Source: Priapulus caudatus (Eukaryota; Priapulida; Priapulimorpha; Priapulimorphida; Priapulidae). From it: DNA of 21,468 bases. Position numbers and translations under genes: made by a program. The first letter of the stretch is position 1. Each line of letters starts with the position of its first letter. The notes beneath the pieces are model-generated. The model had not been told where the DNA came from and did not search any database. It saw only the letters and a program-made list of their open reading frames with translations. The stretch lies in assembly GCF_000485595.1 (NCBI RefSeq), contig NW_014577780.1, positions 72,770 through 94,237 on the forward strand, in the 5' to 3' direction. Below, piece by piece: positions 1-7,359 of the stretch.

Positions 1-44
1 ACAAACGACATGAATAAGAGAGCTCTCTTATTCATGTCGTTTGT
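1..44. repeat. Perfect 44-bp palindrome
   Basis: Two 22-bp arms meet with no spacer. The left arm begins ACAAACGACATGAA and the centre is GAGAGCTCTC; the right arm is the exact reverse complement. A perfect loop-free palindrome of this length is unlikely by chance. It could be the trace of a hairpin-mediated rearrangement, the terminus of an inverted-repeat element cut by the window edge, or an assembly fold-back artefact. Its position at base 1 prevents a choice. Confidence 0.9.
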
Positions 45-234
45 GCACGCAGCACAGAGCGGGCGTGCGGTGTACTTGTGTGTTGCAGATGAGCATTTGA
101 CCGCCATTTACAAGTGATTATAGGCGAAATAGAATAGAGAAACATTAAGACTTTAACCTTTTTTTAACCTTATTAAGACTTTGGTAGCCTACATTTCGTG
201 TTTATTTACCATTAATTTTTTTATTGAGACGTTC

Positions 235-690
235 CAAGTTCCTGTGCTGCATGCGTGCGTGCGTTAGTTCCTGCGGTCGTACCTGCATGCGTGCGTGCGT
301 GCATGTGTGCGCGTGCGCCTGCGTGTGCGCTTGCATCCGTTCCTGCGTGCGTGCGTGCGTGTGTGCCTGCGTCCGTCTCTGCTTGCGTGCCTACATGCGT
401 GCCTGCATCCGTTTCTGCGTGCGTGCCTGCGTCTGTGTGTGCGTGCGTGAGTGGCTGCGTGAGTGCGTGCGTGCGTGCCTGCGTGCGTGAGTGCCTGCGT
501 TCGTACCTGCATGCGTGCGTGCGTGCCTGCGTCTGTGTGTGCGTGCGTGAGTGGCTGCGTGAGTGCGTGCGTGCCTGCGTGCCTGCGTGCGCGTGCGCCT
601 GCGTGTGTGCTTGCATCCGTTCCTGCGTGCGTGCGTGCGTGCGTACGTGCATGCTTGCGTGTGTGCGTGCATACAAGCATTTGCGCGTAT
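235..690. repeat. Degenerate TGCG/TGCC tetranucleotide tract
   Basis: About 450 bp are dominated by GTGCGTGC, CTGCGTGC and related words. A longer duplicated segment runs through GTCTGTGTGTGCGTGCGTGA (at about 430 and 530). Open frames on both strands (for example 255-1139 plus and 221-712 minus) exist only because the 4-bp unit and its variants lack stops. Their Cys/Val/Arg or His/Ala/Arg/Thr products are composition artefacts. Alternating purine-pyrimidine steps make part of it Z-DNA-prone. Confidence 0.9.
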
Positions 691-1165
691 CTACTCCCAT
701 CTGTCTAACCATGTTAGCTAGTTTTCGCTTAACGTCTTCCCGAGTGCACGGACTTGCAATAATAACAACAACATATGCTTCTCAAATGGCTATAGGTACC
801 ACGTGTTGGCCAAGAATAGCAATTTATACATTTCTCTTGTGTTTTGACACGAAAAAAAAATTCAAGCAAAGAATATATTCGTTAACTCTTAACCGATGGA
901 AAGCTGTGCAAGACGGCGAGGCATGTGAAACGTGGGACTTGATGTTTGCACTTCATAACAACGTAAAAATAGCGAGCGCGTGTGCATGCGTCTTACGTGC
1001 TGTTATAAATTTAACAAAACAAACAGCAAGATGTGAATATTATACGGTAATTAATTACACCATTGCTCATGTAACGCAATGCCAAGAACAAGTTCAGAGC
1101 TTGTCTTCTACACGTGAACAACATTACGTGTATGTCTAAATTGGAATCGACGCGTACATATTTTC
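691..1165. other. Unique sequence, no gene recognised
   Basis: Mixed-composition sequence between two repeat tracts. An open frame that begins in the TGCG tract continues to 1139, but its non-repeat part has no recognisable domain and the start lies in a microsatellite. I see no RNA gene or inverted repeat. Confidence 0.6.
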
Positions 1166-1310
1166 CTTCCTATTCTTGTTCTTTTCTTCTACTTTTCTTC
1201 TTTTTTTCTTCTTTTCCTTCTTCTTTTTTTCTTTTCCTTATTCTTCTTCTCCTCCTCCTTTTTTTCTTCTTTTTCTTCTTCTTCTTCTTCTTCTTCTTCT
1301 TTATCTTCTT
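1166..1310. repeat. TTC/CTT polypyrimidine tract
   Basis: Almost all C and T on the plus strand, ending in an uninterrupted (TTC)n/(CTT)n run at about 1267-1302. The opposite strand is pure purine. The Phe/Leu or Lys/Arg frames through it are not genes. Such homopurine-homopyrimidine tracts can form intramolecular triplexes. Confidence 0.92.
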
Positions 1311-1435
1311 TGTGGTGAAGTTGTGAGCATAGTGAGCGTACGTGCGATTTGTAGTTCTACAATATACCACCGCTTTTGAGATGCGAATTTAGATTCGCTC
1401 TCATGCGAGATATTCTCAACGGTCGTTGTCACGCG

Positions 1436-2032
1436 CTCTTCCCTCTGCCTCCCTGGCTCCTCCCTCTTACCTCCCTGCCTCCTCCATCCTGCCTCCCTGG
1501 CTCTCTCCCTGCCTCTCTGTCTCTTCCCCTGCCCTCTCTGTTTCTCCCCCTGCCTCTCTGCTCTCTTCCCCCTGCTCTCGTCTCTTCCCTTGCCTCTCTG
1601 TCTCTTCCCCCTGCCTCTCTGTCTCTTCCCCCTGCCTCTCTGTCTTTTCCTCCTACCTCCCTGTCTTTCCCCCTGCCTCCCTGTCTCTCCCCCTGCCTCT
1701 CTGTCTCTCCCCTGCCTCTCTGTTTATTTCCCCTGCCTCTCTGACTCTTCTCCTCTCTTCTCTGCTCCCTGCCTCTCTGTCTCTTCCCCCTGCCTCTCTG
1801 TCTCTTCCCCTGCCTCTCTGTCTCTTCCCCCTACCTCTTCTCTCTCTTCCCCCTGCCTCTCTGTCTCTTCCCCCTGCCCTCTGTCTCTTCCCCTGCCTCT
1901 CTGTCTCTTCCCCTGCCTCTCTGTCTCTTCCCCCTGCCCCTCTGTCTCTGTCCCCCGTGCCTCTCTGCTTCTCTTCCCCCTACCTCCCTGTCTCTCCCCC
2001 TGCCTCTCTGTCTCTTCCCGCCGCCTCTCTGG
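1436..2032. repeat. Pyrimidine-rich ~21-bp minisatellite
   Basis: About 25 tandem copies of a 20-22 bp unit of the form CCTGCCTCTCTGTCTCTTCC. Copies vary in the number of C residues and in some T/C changes. Because 21 is a multiple of 3, several frames stay open (1426-2079 plus is the longest, with repeated Leu/Pro/Ser/Cys words), but frame jumps at the 20- and 22-bp copies and the purely simple content argue against a protein. The plus strand carries almost no A and little G other than in CTG. Confidence 0.93.
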
Positions 2033-2500
2033 CATGCTATGGTCGCGGCTACATCGGATTAGATAACATCAGAAAATGATAATGACTCTCTGCTGCCGGG
2101 AGAGGAAGCCGCATATGAGTGCGTGTTGTTCGAAATTGAAAGGAAGGGGATTAGCGTGGGTTCGAAAACCTAGCCGAGCCGCGTTCTGAAAAGAATTATT
2201 AGTTAGCGCTGCCTAGATATTGTCGTAAATGGAGGGGCAAGCGCTGTAATATTTCCATATCTGGATATTTTTTCGCTATCGCAGCTTGATTGAGCGCAAG
2301 TCGGTTCGGGAGCTGTGTGATACGGCGAGCCGGGGATGTTTTAATAGTGGCCTAAGCGCCTTATGTAATATGCGGGCGGAATGCGATTGTAGTGGTGCGC
2401 ATGCCGCGTGACGGTAAGTCGGCGGAAACTAAATCCCTTCGCAGATAAATCCCCACTGTCATTATCGTTTTTTTATCACGCACGGTCAAGAAGCTGAGGA
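2033..2500. other. Unique sequence, no gene recognised
   Basis: About 470 bp of mixed-composition sequence between the pyrimidine minisatellite and an AT repeat. No convincing open frame, tRNA-like fold or inverted repeat is visible. Confidence 0.55.
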
Positions 2501-2564
2501 TATATATGTAATATATATATATATATAATATATATATATATATATTATATATATATATATATAA
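2500..2564. repeat. AT dinucleotide repeat with palindromic blocks
   Basis: Several (AT)n/(TA)n runs are joined by TAATAT and ATTATA interruptions, so the segment is largely self-complementary and cruciform-prone. Confidence 0.92.
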
Positions 2565-2614
2565 CATATTACGTACATTGTGTTCAACTCCTAGGTGAGC
2601 CAGCATGTGGGTCA

Positions 2615-2725
2615 CGTCAGCGTCACGACGGCCAGCGTCATATCGCGCTGTCAGTCTCACGTTATAACGTCAACATTGCGTCGCCCTCGTCCGCGCCATG
2701 TCTCTCACGTCACCCCTCAGCGTCA
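2615..2725 (+). promoter_or_regulatory. Cluster of six CGTCA words (CRE half-site-like)
   Basis: CGTCA occurs at 2615, 2621, 2636, 2668, 2708 and 2721, all on the plus strand and often as GCGTCA or CACGTCA. CGTCA (TGACG on the other strand) is the half-site of CREB/ATF-family factors. A chance rate of about one per kilobase per strand makes six in about 110 bp notable. It may be a degenerate minisatellite rather than a regulatory cluster. No adjacent gene is visible. Confidence 0.3.
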
Positions 2726-2893
2726 CACCACCCACGAACACCATACGCGGTAGGTGTAGCGGTGTGCTGGTAGTTGATGGTGAGGTGGGGATAGCGGACG
2801 GGTGGTGGCGCAGAGTGGGATCATGGCGGAGGGATAGGGGATGAATGGTCGAACGGCGGGTGATCGTGGCGGGTGGGGATAGTCTCCCTCGCC

Positions 2894-2898
<5 letters not shown>

Positions 2899-2958
<60 letters not shown>

Positions 2959-2980
2959 TTCTCTCTCTATCTCTCTCTTG

Positions 2981-3047
<67 letters not shown>

Positions 3048-3165
3048 GCTCTCTCTCTTTCTCTTTCTCTCTCTCTCTCGCTCCCCTCTCTTTTTCTCTC
3101 TTTTTTTCGCTTTCCCCACCTCTCTCTCTTTGTCGCTCTCTCCCCCTCTCTCTCGCTCGCTCTGT
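2899..3165. repeat. CT dinucleotide repeat tract
   Basis: A long (CT)n microsatellite with scattered TTTCT, CG and CCC interruptions. Open frames across it on both strands encode only Ser/Leu or Arg/Glu alternations and are not genes. Confidence 0.95.
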
Positions 3166-3400
3166 GCTCGGTTCCGCTGCATTCACGGGACCACGCGCCG
3201 CCGTCAGGCCGCCCGTCTTGCTGCTAAGTGGGTGCTGTTTTTTTCAACGCTTTCCCATTTTGCAAACTGGCAGGCGGTGATGTGGCGTGCTACTGTAGCG
3301 TGCAGGCAGCGCGTGCAGACTTCAATCACATCGCAAAGTAGATGTATATCGTATTGGAGAGAAGCGGGCGTGATGTGGACGGAGAAAAATGAGAGAAAGT

Positions 3401-3596
3401 AAGAACGTTGGGGGATGAGAGTAAGAGGGACAGCTGGAGGAGCGAACGAGAGATAGAGAGGGAAAGAGGAAAAGAACTGAGGATTATAGAAAGGGAGAGA
3501 GATGGGGGAGGGAGGGAGAGAGGGAGGACGAGGAAAAGAATCGAGGGGGATAGAGAAAGAGAAACGAGAAAAGCGAACGAGTGAAAGTGCGCGTAT
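3401..3596. repeat. GA-rich purine tract
   Basis: Degenerate (GA)n, GGGA and GAAA words on the plus strand, the opposite strand bias to the CT tract about 240 bp upstream. Confidence 0.8.
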
Positions 3597-3711
3597 GTGA
3601 TTTTATCTTACTGCTCTTGAGTTGGGGGGGGGAGTTCTACTTGACGGATTTTCAGAATGTAAAGAGCCGGCATAGAATTTAGAAAAACTCGTATTATATG
3701 TTATACGAATA

Positions 3712-3872
3712 AGTGTGTGTGGTGCTGCGTGCGTGCGTGCGTGGTGCGTGCGTGGTGGTCGTGGTGGTGTGTGCGCTTGCGCGCGCGCGGGCTCTGTGTG
3801 TGTTGCGCGCGCGCGCGCGCGTGTGTGTTTGTGTGCGTGCGCTGGCCGTCGGCTGCGTGTGCCGTGCGTTCG
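3712..3872. repeat. TG/CG alternating tract, Z-DNA-prone
   Basis: Runs of GTGTGT, TGCGTGCG and pure GCGCGC, including two long CG runs at about 3778-3789 and 3805-3821. Alternating CG and TG steps are the best-known Z-DNA formers. It directly abuts the foldback element that starts at about 3895. Confidence 0.88.
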
Positions 3873-3894
3873 TGCCTGAGTGTTGCACTAAATA

Positions 3895-4143
3895 TCAAAG
3901 AGCTGCATAATAGAGAAGAGTATGACACCGTTTTAACAGCGTTTTGCATAGTTTTCAACGTGTAAATATTCTATCAATATGTGAATAAAATATTCAAACT
4001 TACCTTGGTTTCATCTATGATTCTCCCTAATCATATGACCACCACCAATTTACCTGAAAATCGGATGTGGTTCTTCACAAAAGTATTTTTGAATACGACA
4101 CGGTTTCACACAGTTTTCCCAAATGATCGCATGTATTCGGCGC
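3895..4143 (+). repeat. Left inverted arm of foldback element
   Basis: Pairs with 4421-4653 in reverse complement. On the minus strand this arm carries an AAG|GTAAGT donor-like word at about 4000-4008 that is altered to GTAAAG in the partner arm, so it is probably fortuitous. Confidence 0.85.
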
Positions 4144-4420
4144 ATGTTGATAATGCGGCGGCAGCACCAGGTTGTAACTACGGGACGCTGGGGGCTATTG
4201 GGGATATAGGTAAGCCCAATAAACAGCACTTGTTTCGCTTCCTTATCATTCAGGAACACGATGGCAGCCCACAGCTTAAAATCAGCTGCCTAGCTCGCTG
4301 TGAGCACACATGTATTTCTAGCACGCTGGAAACGCTACACGTGAATACAATCGATGCCTAACATCCCCAACAGCCCCAGCGTTTCGTCATAGACAATAGA
4401 ACACTAATCGATAATAAATT

Positions 4421-4653
4421 GTGCCGAATACATGCGATCATTTGGGAAAACTGTGGGAAACCGTGTCGTATTCAAAGAACACATACGATTTTCAGGTAAA
4501 TTGGTGGTGTCATATGATTAAGGAGAATCATAGACGAAAACAAGGTAAAGTTGAATATATTTATTCACATATTGATAGAAATATTTACAAGTTGAAAACT
4601 ATGCAAAACGCTGTTAAAACGGTTTCATACTCTTCTCTATTATGAGCTCTTGA
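4421..4653 (-). repeat. Right inverted arm of foldback element
   Basis: Reverse complement of the left arm with scattered substitutions and short indels. It lacks the ~16-bp segment present in the left arm near 4075. Confidence 0.85.
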
Positions 4654-4954
4654 CTAATATAAATTCTTTATTTTTATAACATGGGTCGCTCATTATAATC
4701 TGAGCAAATCGTACGCGTGCAAGTTCACTAATGAAAAATCCCGTGCCAAAATATATGTCGATAAAAAATCAACGTAAAAATATCTCGAAAATCTTCCCCG
4801 CTCCCGTTCCGAGAGCGCTGACAGACAGACCGATACTCGGGCGGTTTTGATTGGCGCACACCGCAGCGATGACGTCATCCGCATGAGTGCATTACCGCGG
4901 GGTTGTTATCTATGGCATGTTGTTTGTGTCATAATTCGATTTTTGTTTTATGGT
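4654..4954. other. Unique spacer, no gene recognised
   Basis: Mixed, moderately AT-rich sequence between the foldback element and the first 21-bp tandem repeat. No convincing ORF or RNA fold seen. Confidence 0.5.
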
Positions 4955-5072
4955 TGATTTTATCGCATATAACATTCGATTTATCACATATAACATTCGA
5001 TTTATCACATATATCATTCGATTGATCAAATATAACATTCGATTTATCACATATAACATTTGATTTTATATC
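4955..5072. repeat. 21-bp tandem repeat, ~5.5 copies
   Basis: The unit CGATTTATCACATATAACAT plus T recurs with exact 21-bp spacing at 4977, 4998, 5019 and 5040. A diverged 22-bp copy precedes it and a decayed partial copy follows. It abuts the next satellite, and both repeats share the ATTCGA word and the 21-bp period, but their remaining sequence differs. Confidence 0.93.
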
Positions 5073-5080
5073 AGAAAGAG

Positions 5081-5516
5081 ATCGAATGATTCGAATGTCG
5101 TGAATCGAATGATTGATGCTGCTGAATCGAATGATTCGATGCGTGAATCGAATGATTCGATGCGTGAATCGAATGATGCATCGAATGATTCGATTCACGC
5201 ATCGAATGATGCATCGAATGATTCGATGCGTGAATCGAATGATTCGATGCGTGAATCGAATGATTCGATGCGTGAATGCGAATGATTCGAATGCTGCTGA
5301 ATCGAATGATGCATCGAATCATTCGATTCGCGCATCGAATCATTCGATTCACGCATCGAATGATGCATCGAATGTATCGTGCGTGAATCGAATGATTCGC
5401 GCGTGAATCGAATCATTCAATGCGTGAATCGAATGATGCATCGAATCATTCGATTCACGCATCGAATCATTCGATTCACGCATCGAATCATTCGATTCAC
5501 GCATCGAATGATTCGA
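5081..5516. repeat. Left satellite array, 21-bp unit with orientation flips
   Basis: The unit is a 13-bp near-palindrome TCGAATSATTCGA (S is G or C) joined by an 8-bp connector, TGCGTGAA in one orientation and TTCACGCA in the other. About eight forward and six reverse connectors occur in alternating blocks, with the switch points reading GATGCATC. Some copies are degenerate (GCTGCTGAATC, GCGCGTGAATC). Several frames in both directions remain open, giving heptapeptide-periodic strings such as SMRESND; these are products of the 21-bp period, not evidence of a protein. Confidence 0.95.
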
Positions 5517-5590
5517 TCCTGAAATTTATACCTTGCCACGTTTCCGAATCTAGCGCCATCTTATCAACAAACTTATACAATACAGTCTAC
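5512..5590 (+). repeat. Left inverted end of the satellite-flanked core
   Basis: Begins GATCCTGAAATTTATA and continues through TTGCCACGTTTCCGAATC and TAGCGCCATC. It is nearly identical, in reverse complement, to 5703-5777, differing by a few single-base indels. It contains GCGCCATCT at 5553-5561. Confidence 0.92.
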
Positions 5591-5702
5591 TTCCTCCACA
5601 TTCTCCCACCTCCTCTACCTCCTCCGTCTTCTCGCGCCATCCTCTACAATCCATCCTACTCAATATACTAAGAATAGATTGTAACATTATATTTTTTTGA
5701 TA
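5591..5702. other. Central loop of the satellite-flanked core
   Basis: Unique sequence between the inverted ends: a pyrimidine-rich stretch with CCTCC words, then CGCGCCATCC, then AT-rich sequence. It has no coding capacity. The CGCGCCATC word at about 5631-5639 resembles the GCGCCATC in the arms. Confidence 0.7.
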
Positions 5703-5777
5703 TAGTTTGTGTATTGTATAAGTTGTTGATAGATGGCGCTAGATTCGGAAACGTGGCAAGTATAAATTCAGGATCGA
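5703..5777 (-). repeat. Right inverted end of the satellite-flanked core
   Basis: Reverse complement of the 5512-5590 end, carrying AGATGGCGC at 5731-5739 and ending TTCAGGATCGAATG, which runs directly into the second satellite array. Confidence 0.92.
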
Positions 5778-6247
5778 ATGATTCGATGCGTGAATCGAAT
5801 GATTCGATGCATCATTCGATGCGTGAATCGAATGATTCGATGCGTGAATCGAATGATTCGATGCATCATTCGATTCACGCATCGAATCATTCGATTCACG
5901 CATCGAATCATTTGATTCACGCATCGAATGATTCGATTCACGCATCGAATGATTCGATGCATCATTCGATGCGCGAATCGAATGATTCGATACATCATTC
6001 TGATTCACGCATCGAATGATGCATCGATCATCGTCGTAATCGATATCATGCATTGAATCGATGATTCGATGCGTGAATCGAATGATTCGATGCGTGAATC
6101 GAATGATTCGCATTGCGTGAATCGAATGATTCGATCCGTGAATCGAATGATGCATCGAATCATTCGATTCACGCATCGAATGATGCATCGAATCATTCGA
6201 TTCACGCATCGAATGATGCATCGAATCATTCGATTCACGCATCGAAT
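5777..6247. repeat. Right satellite array, same 21-bp unit
   Basis: Same core and connectors as the left array, again in short forward and reverse blocks separated by GATGCATC (one variant GATACATC). At the right end a higher-order 33-bp period (21 bp plus a 12-bp GAATGATGCATC module) is repeated about three times, near 6146-6245. A disturbed interval near 6027-6060 contains ATCGATCATCGTCG and ATCGATATCATGC. Confidence 0.95.
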
Positions 6248-6340
6248 AAATTTGAATCGAATTATGAAACAGAATACACACCATAGTAATCCCCCGACAA
6301 CTATTGTCGGCGCTTATCGTTGTTTCTTTTCTTTCTTTAC

Positions 6341-6401
6341 ATGTTTGCCGCTGCTGCTGATGCTGGTGATGATGATGATGGTGCTACTTTTGATGGCGAT
6401 G

Positions 6402-6449
<48 letters not shown>

Positions 6450-6541
6450 ATGTTGTTGTTGTTGGCGATGCTGTTGTTGCTGCTGCTGCTGCTGATGATG
6501 ATGATGATGATTATGCCGTAACCTTCCTCTATACCAGGTAA
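6341..6541 (+). CDS. Possible Ala/Asp-rich exon or chance ORF
   Basis: An ATG at 6341 opens a frame of short Ala, Asp and Val homopolymers (Asp4, Ala14, Val4, Ala5, Asp6) followed by YAVTFLYTR, closed by the TAA inside a consensus splice donor ACCAG|GTAAGT at 6537/6538. An exon ending at 6537 is conceivable. However, the content is simply the (GCT)n/(GAT)n microsatellite read in one frame, other frames are also open, and there is no conserved domain. I regard it as more probably non-coding. Confidence 0.12.
6350..6513. repeat. GCT and GAT trinucleotide repeats
   Basis: Interrupted GCT, GAT and GTT repeats with a pure (GCT)14 run at 6407-6449 and flanking (GAT)n runs. CTG/CAG tracts of this kind form hairpins and are length-variable. 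Confidence 0.95.
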
Positions 6542-6613
6542 GTGCTGAGTTTGTCTATGTGTACGTCATAATTTTCTACGCATCCCGTCGACCCCCCGTA
6601 CGGTCGTTTTCTT

Positions 6614-6627
6614 CCACCAGGTGTCGC
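6614..6627 (+). promoter_or_regulatory. CTCF-like word CCACCAGGTGTCGC
   Basis: Matches the classic CTCF core CCACCAGGGGGCGC at 12 of 14 positions. Thirteen of 14 bases are also shared with the minus-strand word at 14425-14438. Presence of CTCF in this organism and occupancy here are inference. Confidence 0.3.
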
Positions 6628-6676
6628 TGATGCGCAATCACGTTAGTGTCGGTGCTATCCTTCCATGATAACACAT

Positions 6677-6718
6677 AGAAATCGCAACCCGAGTAATGTT
6701 ATTCGGGCTACGATTTCT
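6677..6718. repeat. 42-bp hairpin, 20-bp arms
   Basis: The left arm AGAAATCGCAACCCGAGTAA and right arm TTATTCGGGCTACGATTTCT are inverted copies separated by TG. Seventeen of 20 positions pair, and the three mismatches are all transitions, as expected from decay of an originally perfect palindrome. Confidence 0.88.
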
Positions 6719-6820
6719 CTGTAAAATTACAACGCGGCTTGAGTGCTAGTGTAGACGCGTAATGCGCGTAAGTAATAGCAACTTGCCGATATTCGCATCG
6801 TCTCGGAAGGAGGGGAGGAA

Positions 6821-6940
6821 TGTAAGCGAGGAAATTTCATACTTCTGGAAAATAATATCGACGCGAATGTGGTGCGTACCACCGATTCACACATTCGCAT
6901 CGATACCATTTTCCAGAAGTATGAAATTTCTTCGCTCACA
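6821..6940. repeat. 120-bp hairpin with 51-bp arms
   Basis: The left arm (6821-6871) starts TGTAAGCGAGGAAATTTC and the right arm (6888-6940) ends GAAATTTCTTCGCTCACA. About 46 of 51 positions match in reverse complement, and all five differences are transitions. Read as a minus-strand RNA, four of the five become G-U wobbles. The loop holds a nested stem, GTGGT-GCGT-ACCAC. It could be a small MITE or a hairpin RNA source. No clear target duplication is seen. Confidence 0.85.
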
Positions 6941-7359
6941 CTAGCGTGGAGTTTTGTGTGCACCCGCGGGGGTCACAACTGTGGATATGAGGTCCGCCTG
7001 ATCGTGGTCGCTTTGGCGAAGGCTTTCATCGTCGTTAAGTGTGATAAGACCTCGCTGTTGTTAAACTTAAAGGCAATTCCCGATTCGCGTAATTAGTTCC
7101 AATGTCTTGCTTGTGGATACACGTCGTCTGCACTCTGTTTCCTCCGCTGCAGCTGATGCTACTTAGTGTTAGCTGTTAGCAGCTTGCTAGTGTTTGTTGT
7201 CGGCTGTGCGTTTGACGTCGTGCAGTTGACTTGGGAGCAAATATGTCTGCTCGCCGTATGTCTAGAATCGGTAATGTTCGCTCGTTTGTGAGTCGCGTAC
7301 GAGCGATTGATATACATGTACAACCAATTGTTCGTAACTTGCATACGGGGTAACGGGGG
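6941..7359. other. Unique sequence, no gene recognised
   Basis: Mixed sequence with several AGC/GCT-rich words around 7148-7200. Short open frames show no domain. Nothing else is recognised. Confidence 0.5.

Larger units (their letters stand above)
3895..4653. mobile_element. ~760-bp foldback (MITE-like) DNA element
   Basis: The left third (about 3895-4143) and right third (about 4421-4653) are inverted copies at roughly 90% identity. Shared stretches include the words around AATAGAGAAGAGTATGA, AACAGCGTTTTGCATAG and CCCAAATGATCGCATG. Weaker complementarity continues inward (about 4183-4212 with 4357-4385), leaving a ~140-bp loop. The left arm carries an extra ~16 bp near 4075. Flanks read CTAAATA on the left and CTAATATA on the right, at best an imperfect duplication. 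An open frame at 3981-4361 and its antisense have no domain I recognise. This organisation fits a non-autonomous DNA transposon of foldback or MITE type; the superfamily is undetermined. Confidence 0.75.
5081..6247. mobile_element. Candidate Foldback-type element with satellite arms
   Basis: Two arrays of the same near-palindromic 21-bp satellite (5081-5516 and 5777-6247) sit on either side of a ~260-bp core, and the ends of the core are themselves inverted copies. Long inverted termini made of short tandem repeats around a small unique middle are the hallmark of Drosophila Foldback elements. No transposase is present. The exact outer ends and any target duplication cannot be fixed by eye. 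Alternatively it is a satellite locus into which a small inverted-repeat element inserted. Confidence 0.5.

Noticed and set aside
1-44. Bacterial-type terminator hairpin
   Set aside because: No loop and no adjacent T run, and nothing else in the window looks prokaryotic.
255-1139. 294-codon ORF, the longest in the window
   Set aside because: Starts and mostly lies in the TGCG tract; Cys/Val/Ala/Arg periodic content; opposite-strand frames are equally open; no domain.
1426-2079. 217-codon Leu/Pro/Ser-rich ORF
   Set aside because: Product of a 21-bp pyrimidine minisatellite; other frames are open too and unit length varies.
2156-2180. tRNA T-loop-like GGGTTCGAAAACC
   Set aside because: No matching A-box or acceptor and anticodon stems around it.
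2899-3596. CT tract and GA tract as one inverted repeat element
   Set aside because: Complementarity is only that of simple repeats; the 235-bp spacer and tract details do not match as copies.
5081-6247. CRISPR-like array
   Set aside because: No constant repeat separated by unique spacers; the connectors are constant and the whole unit repeats. The setting also looks eukaryotic.
5714-6284. Heptapeptide-repeat proteins (SMRESND, ASNHSIH)
   Set aside because: A 21-bp satellite is in frame in several readings on both strands; orientation flips change the product; no start context or flanking coding sequence.
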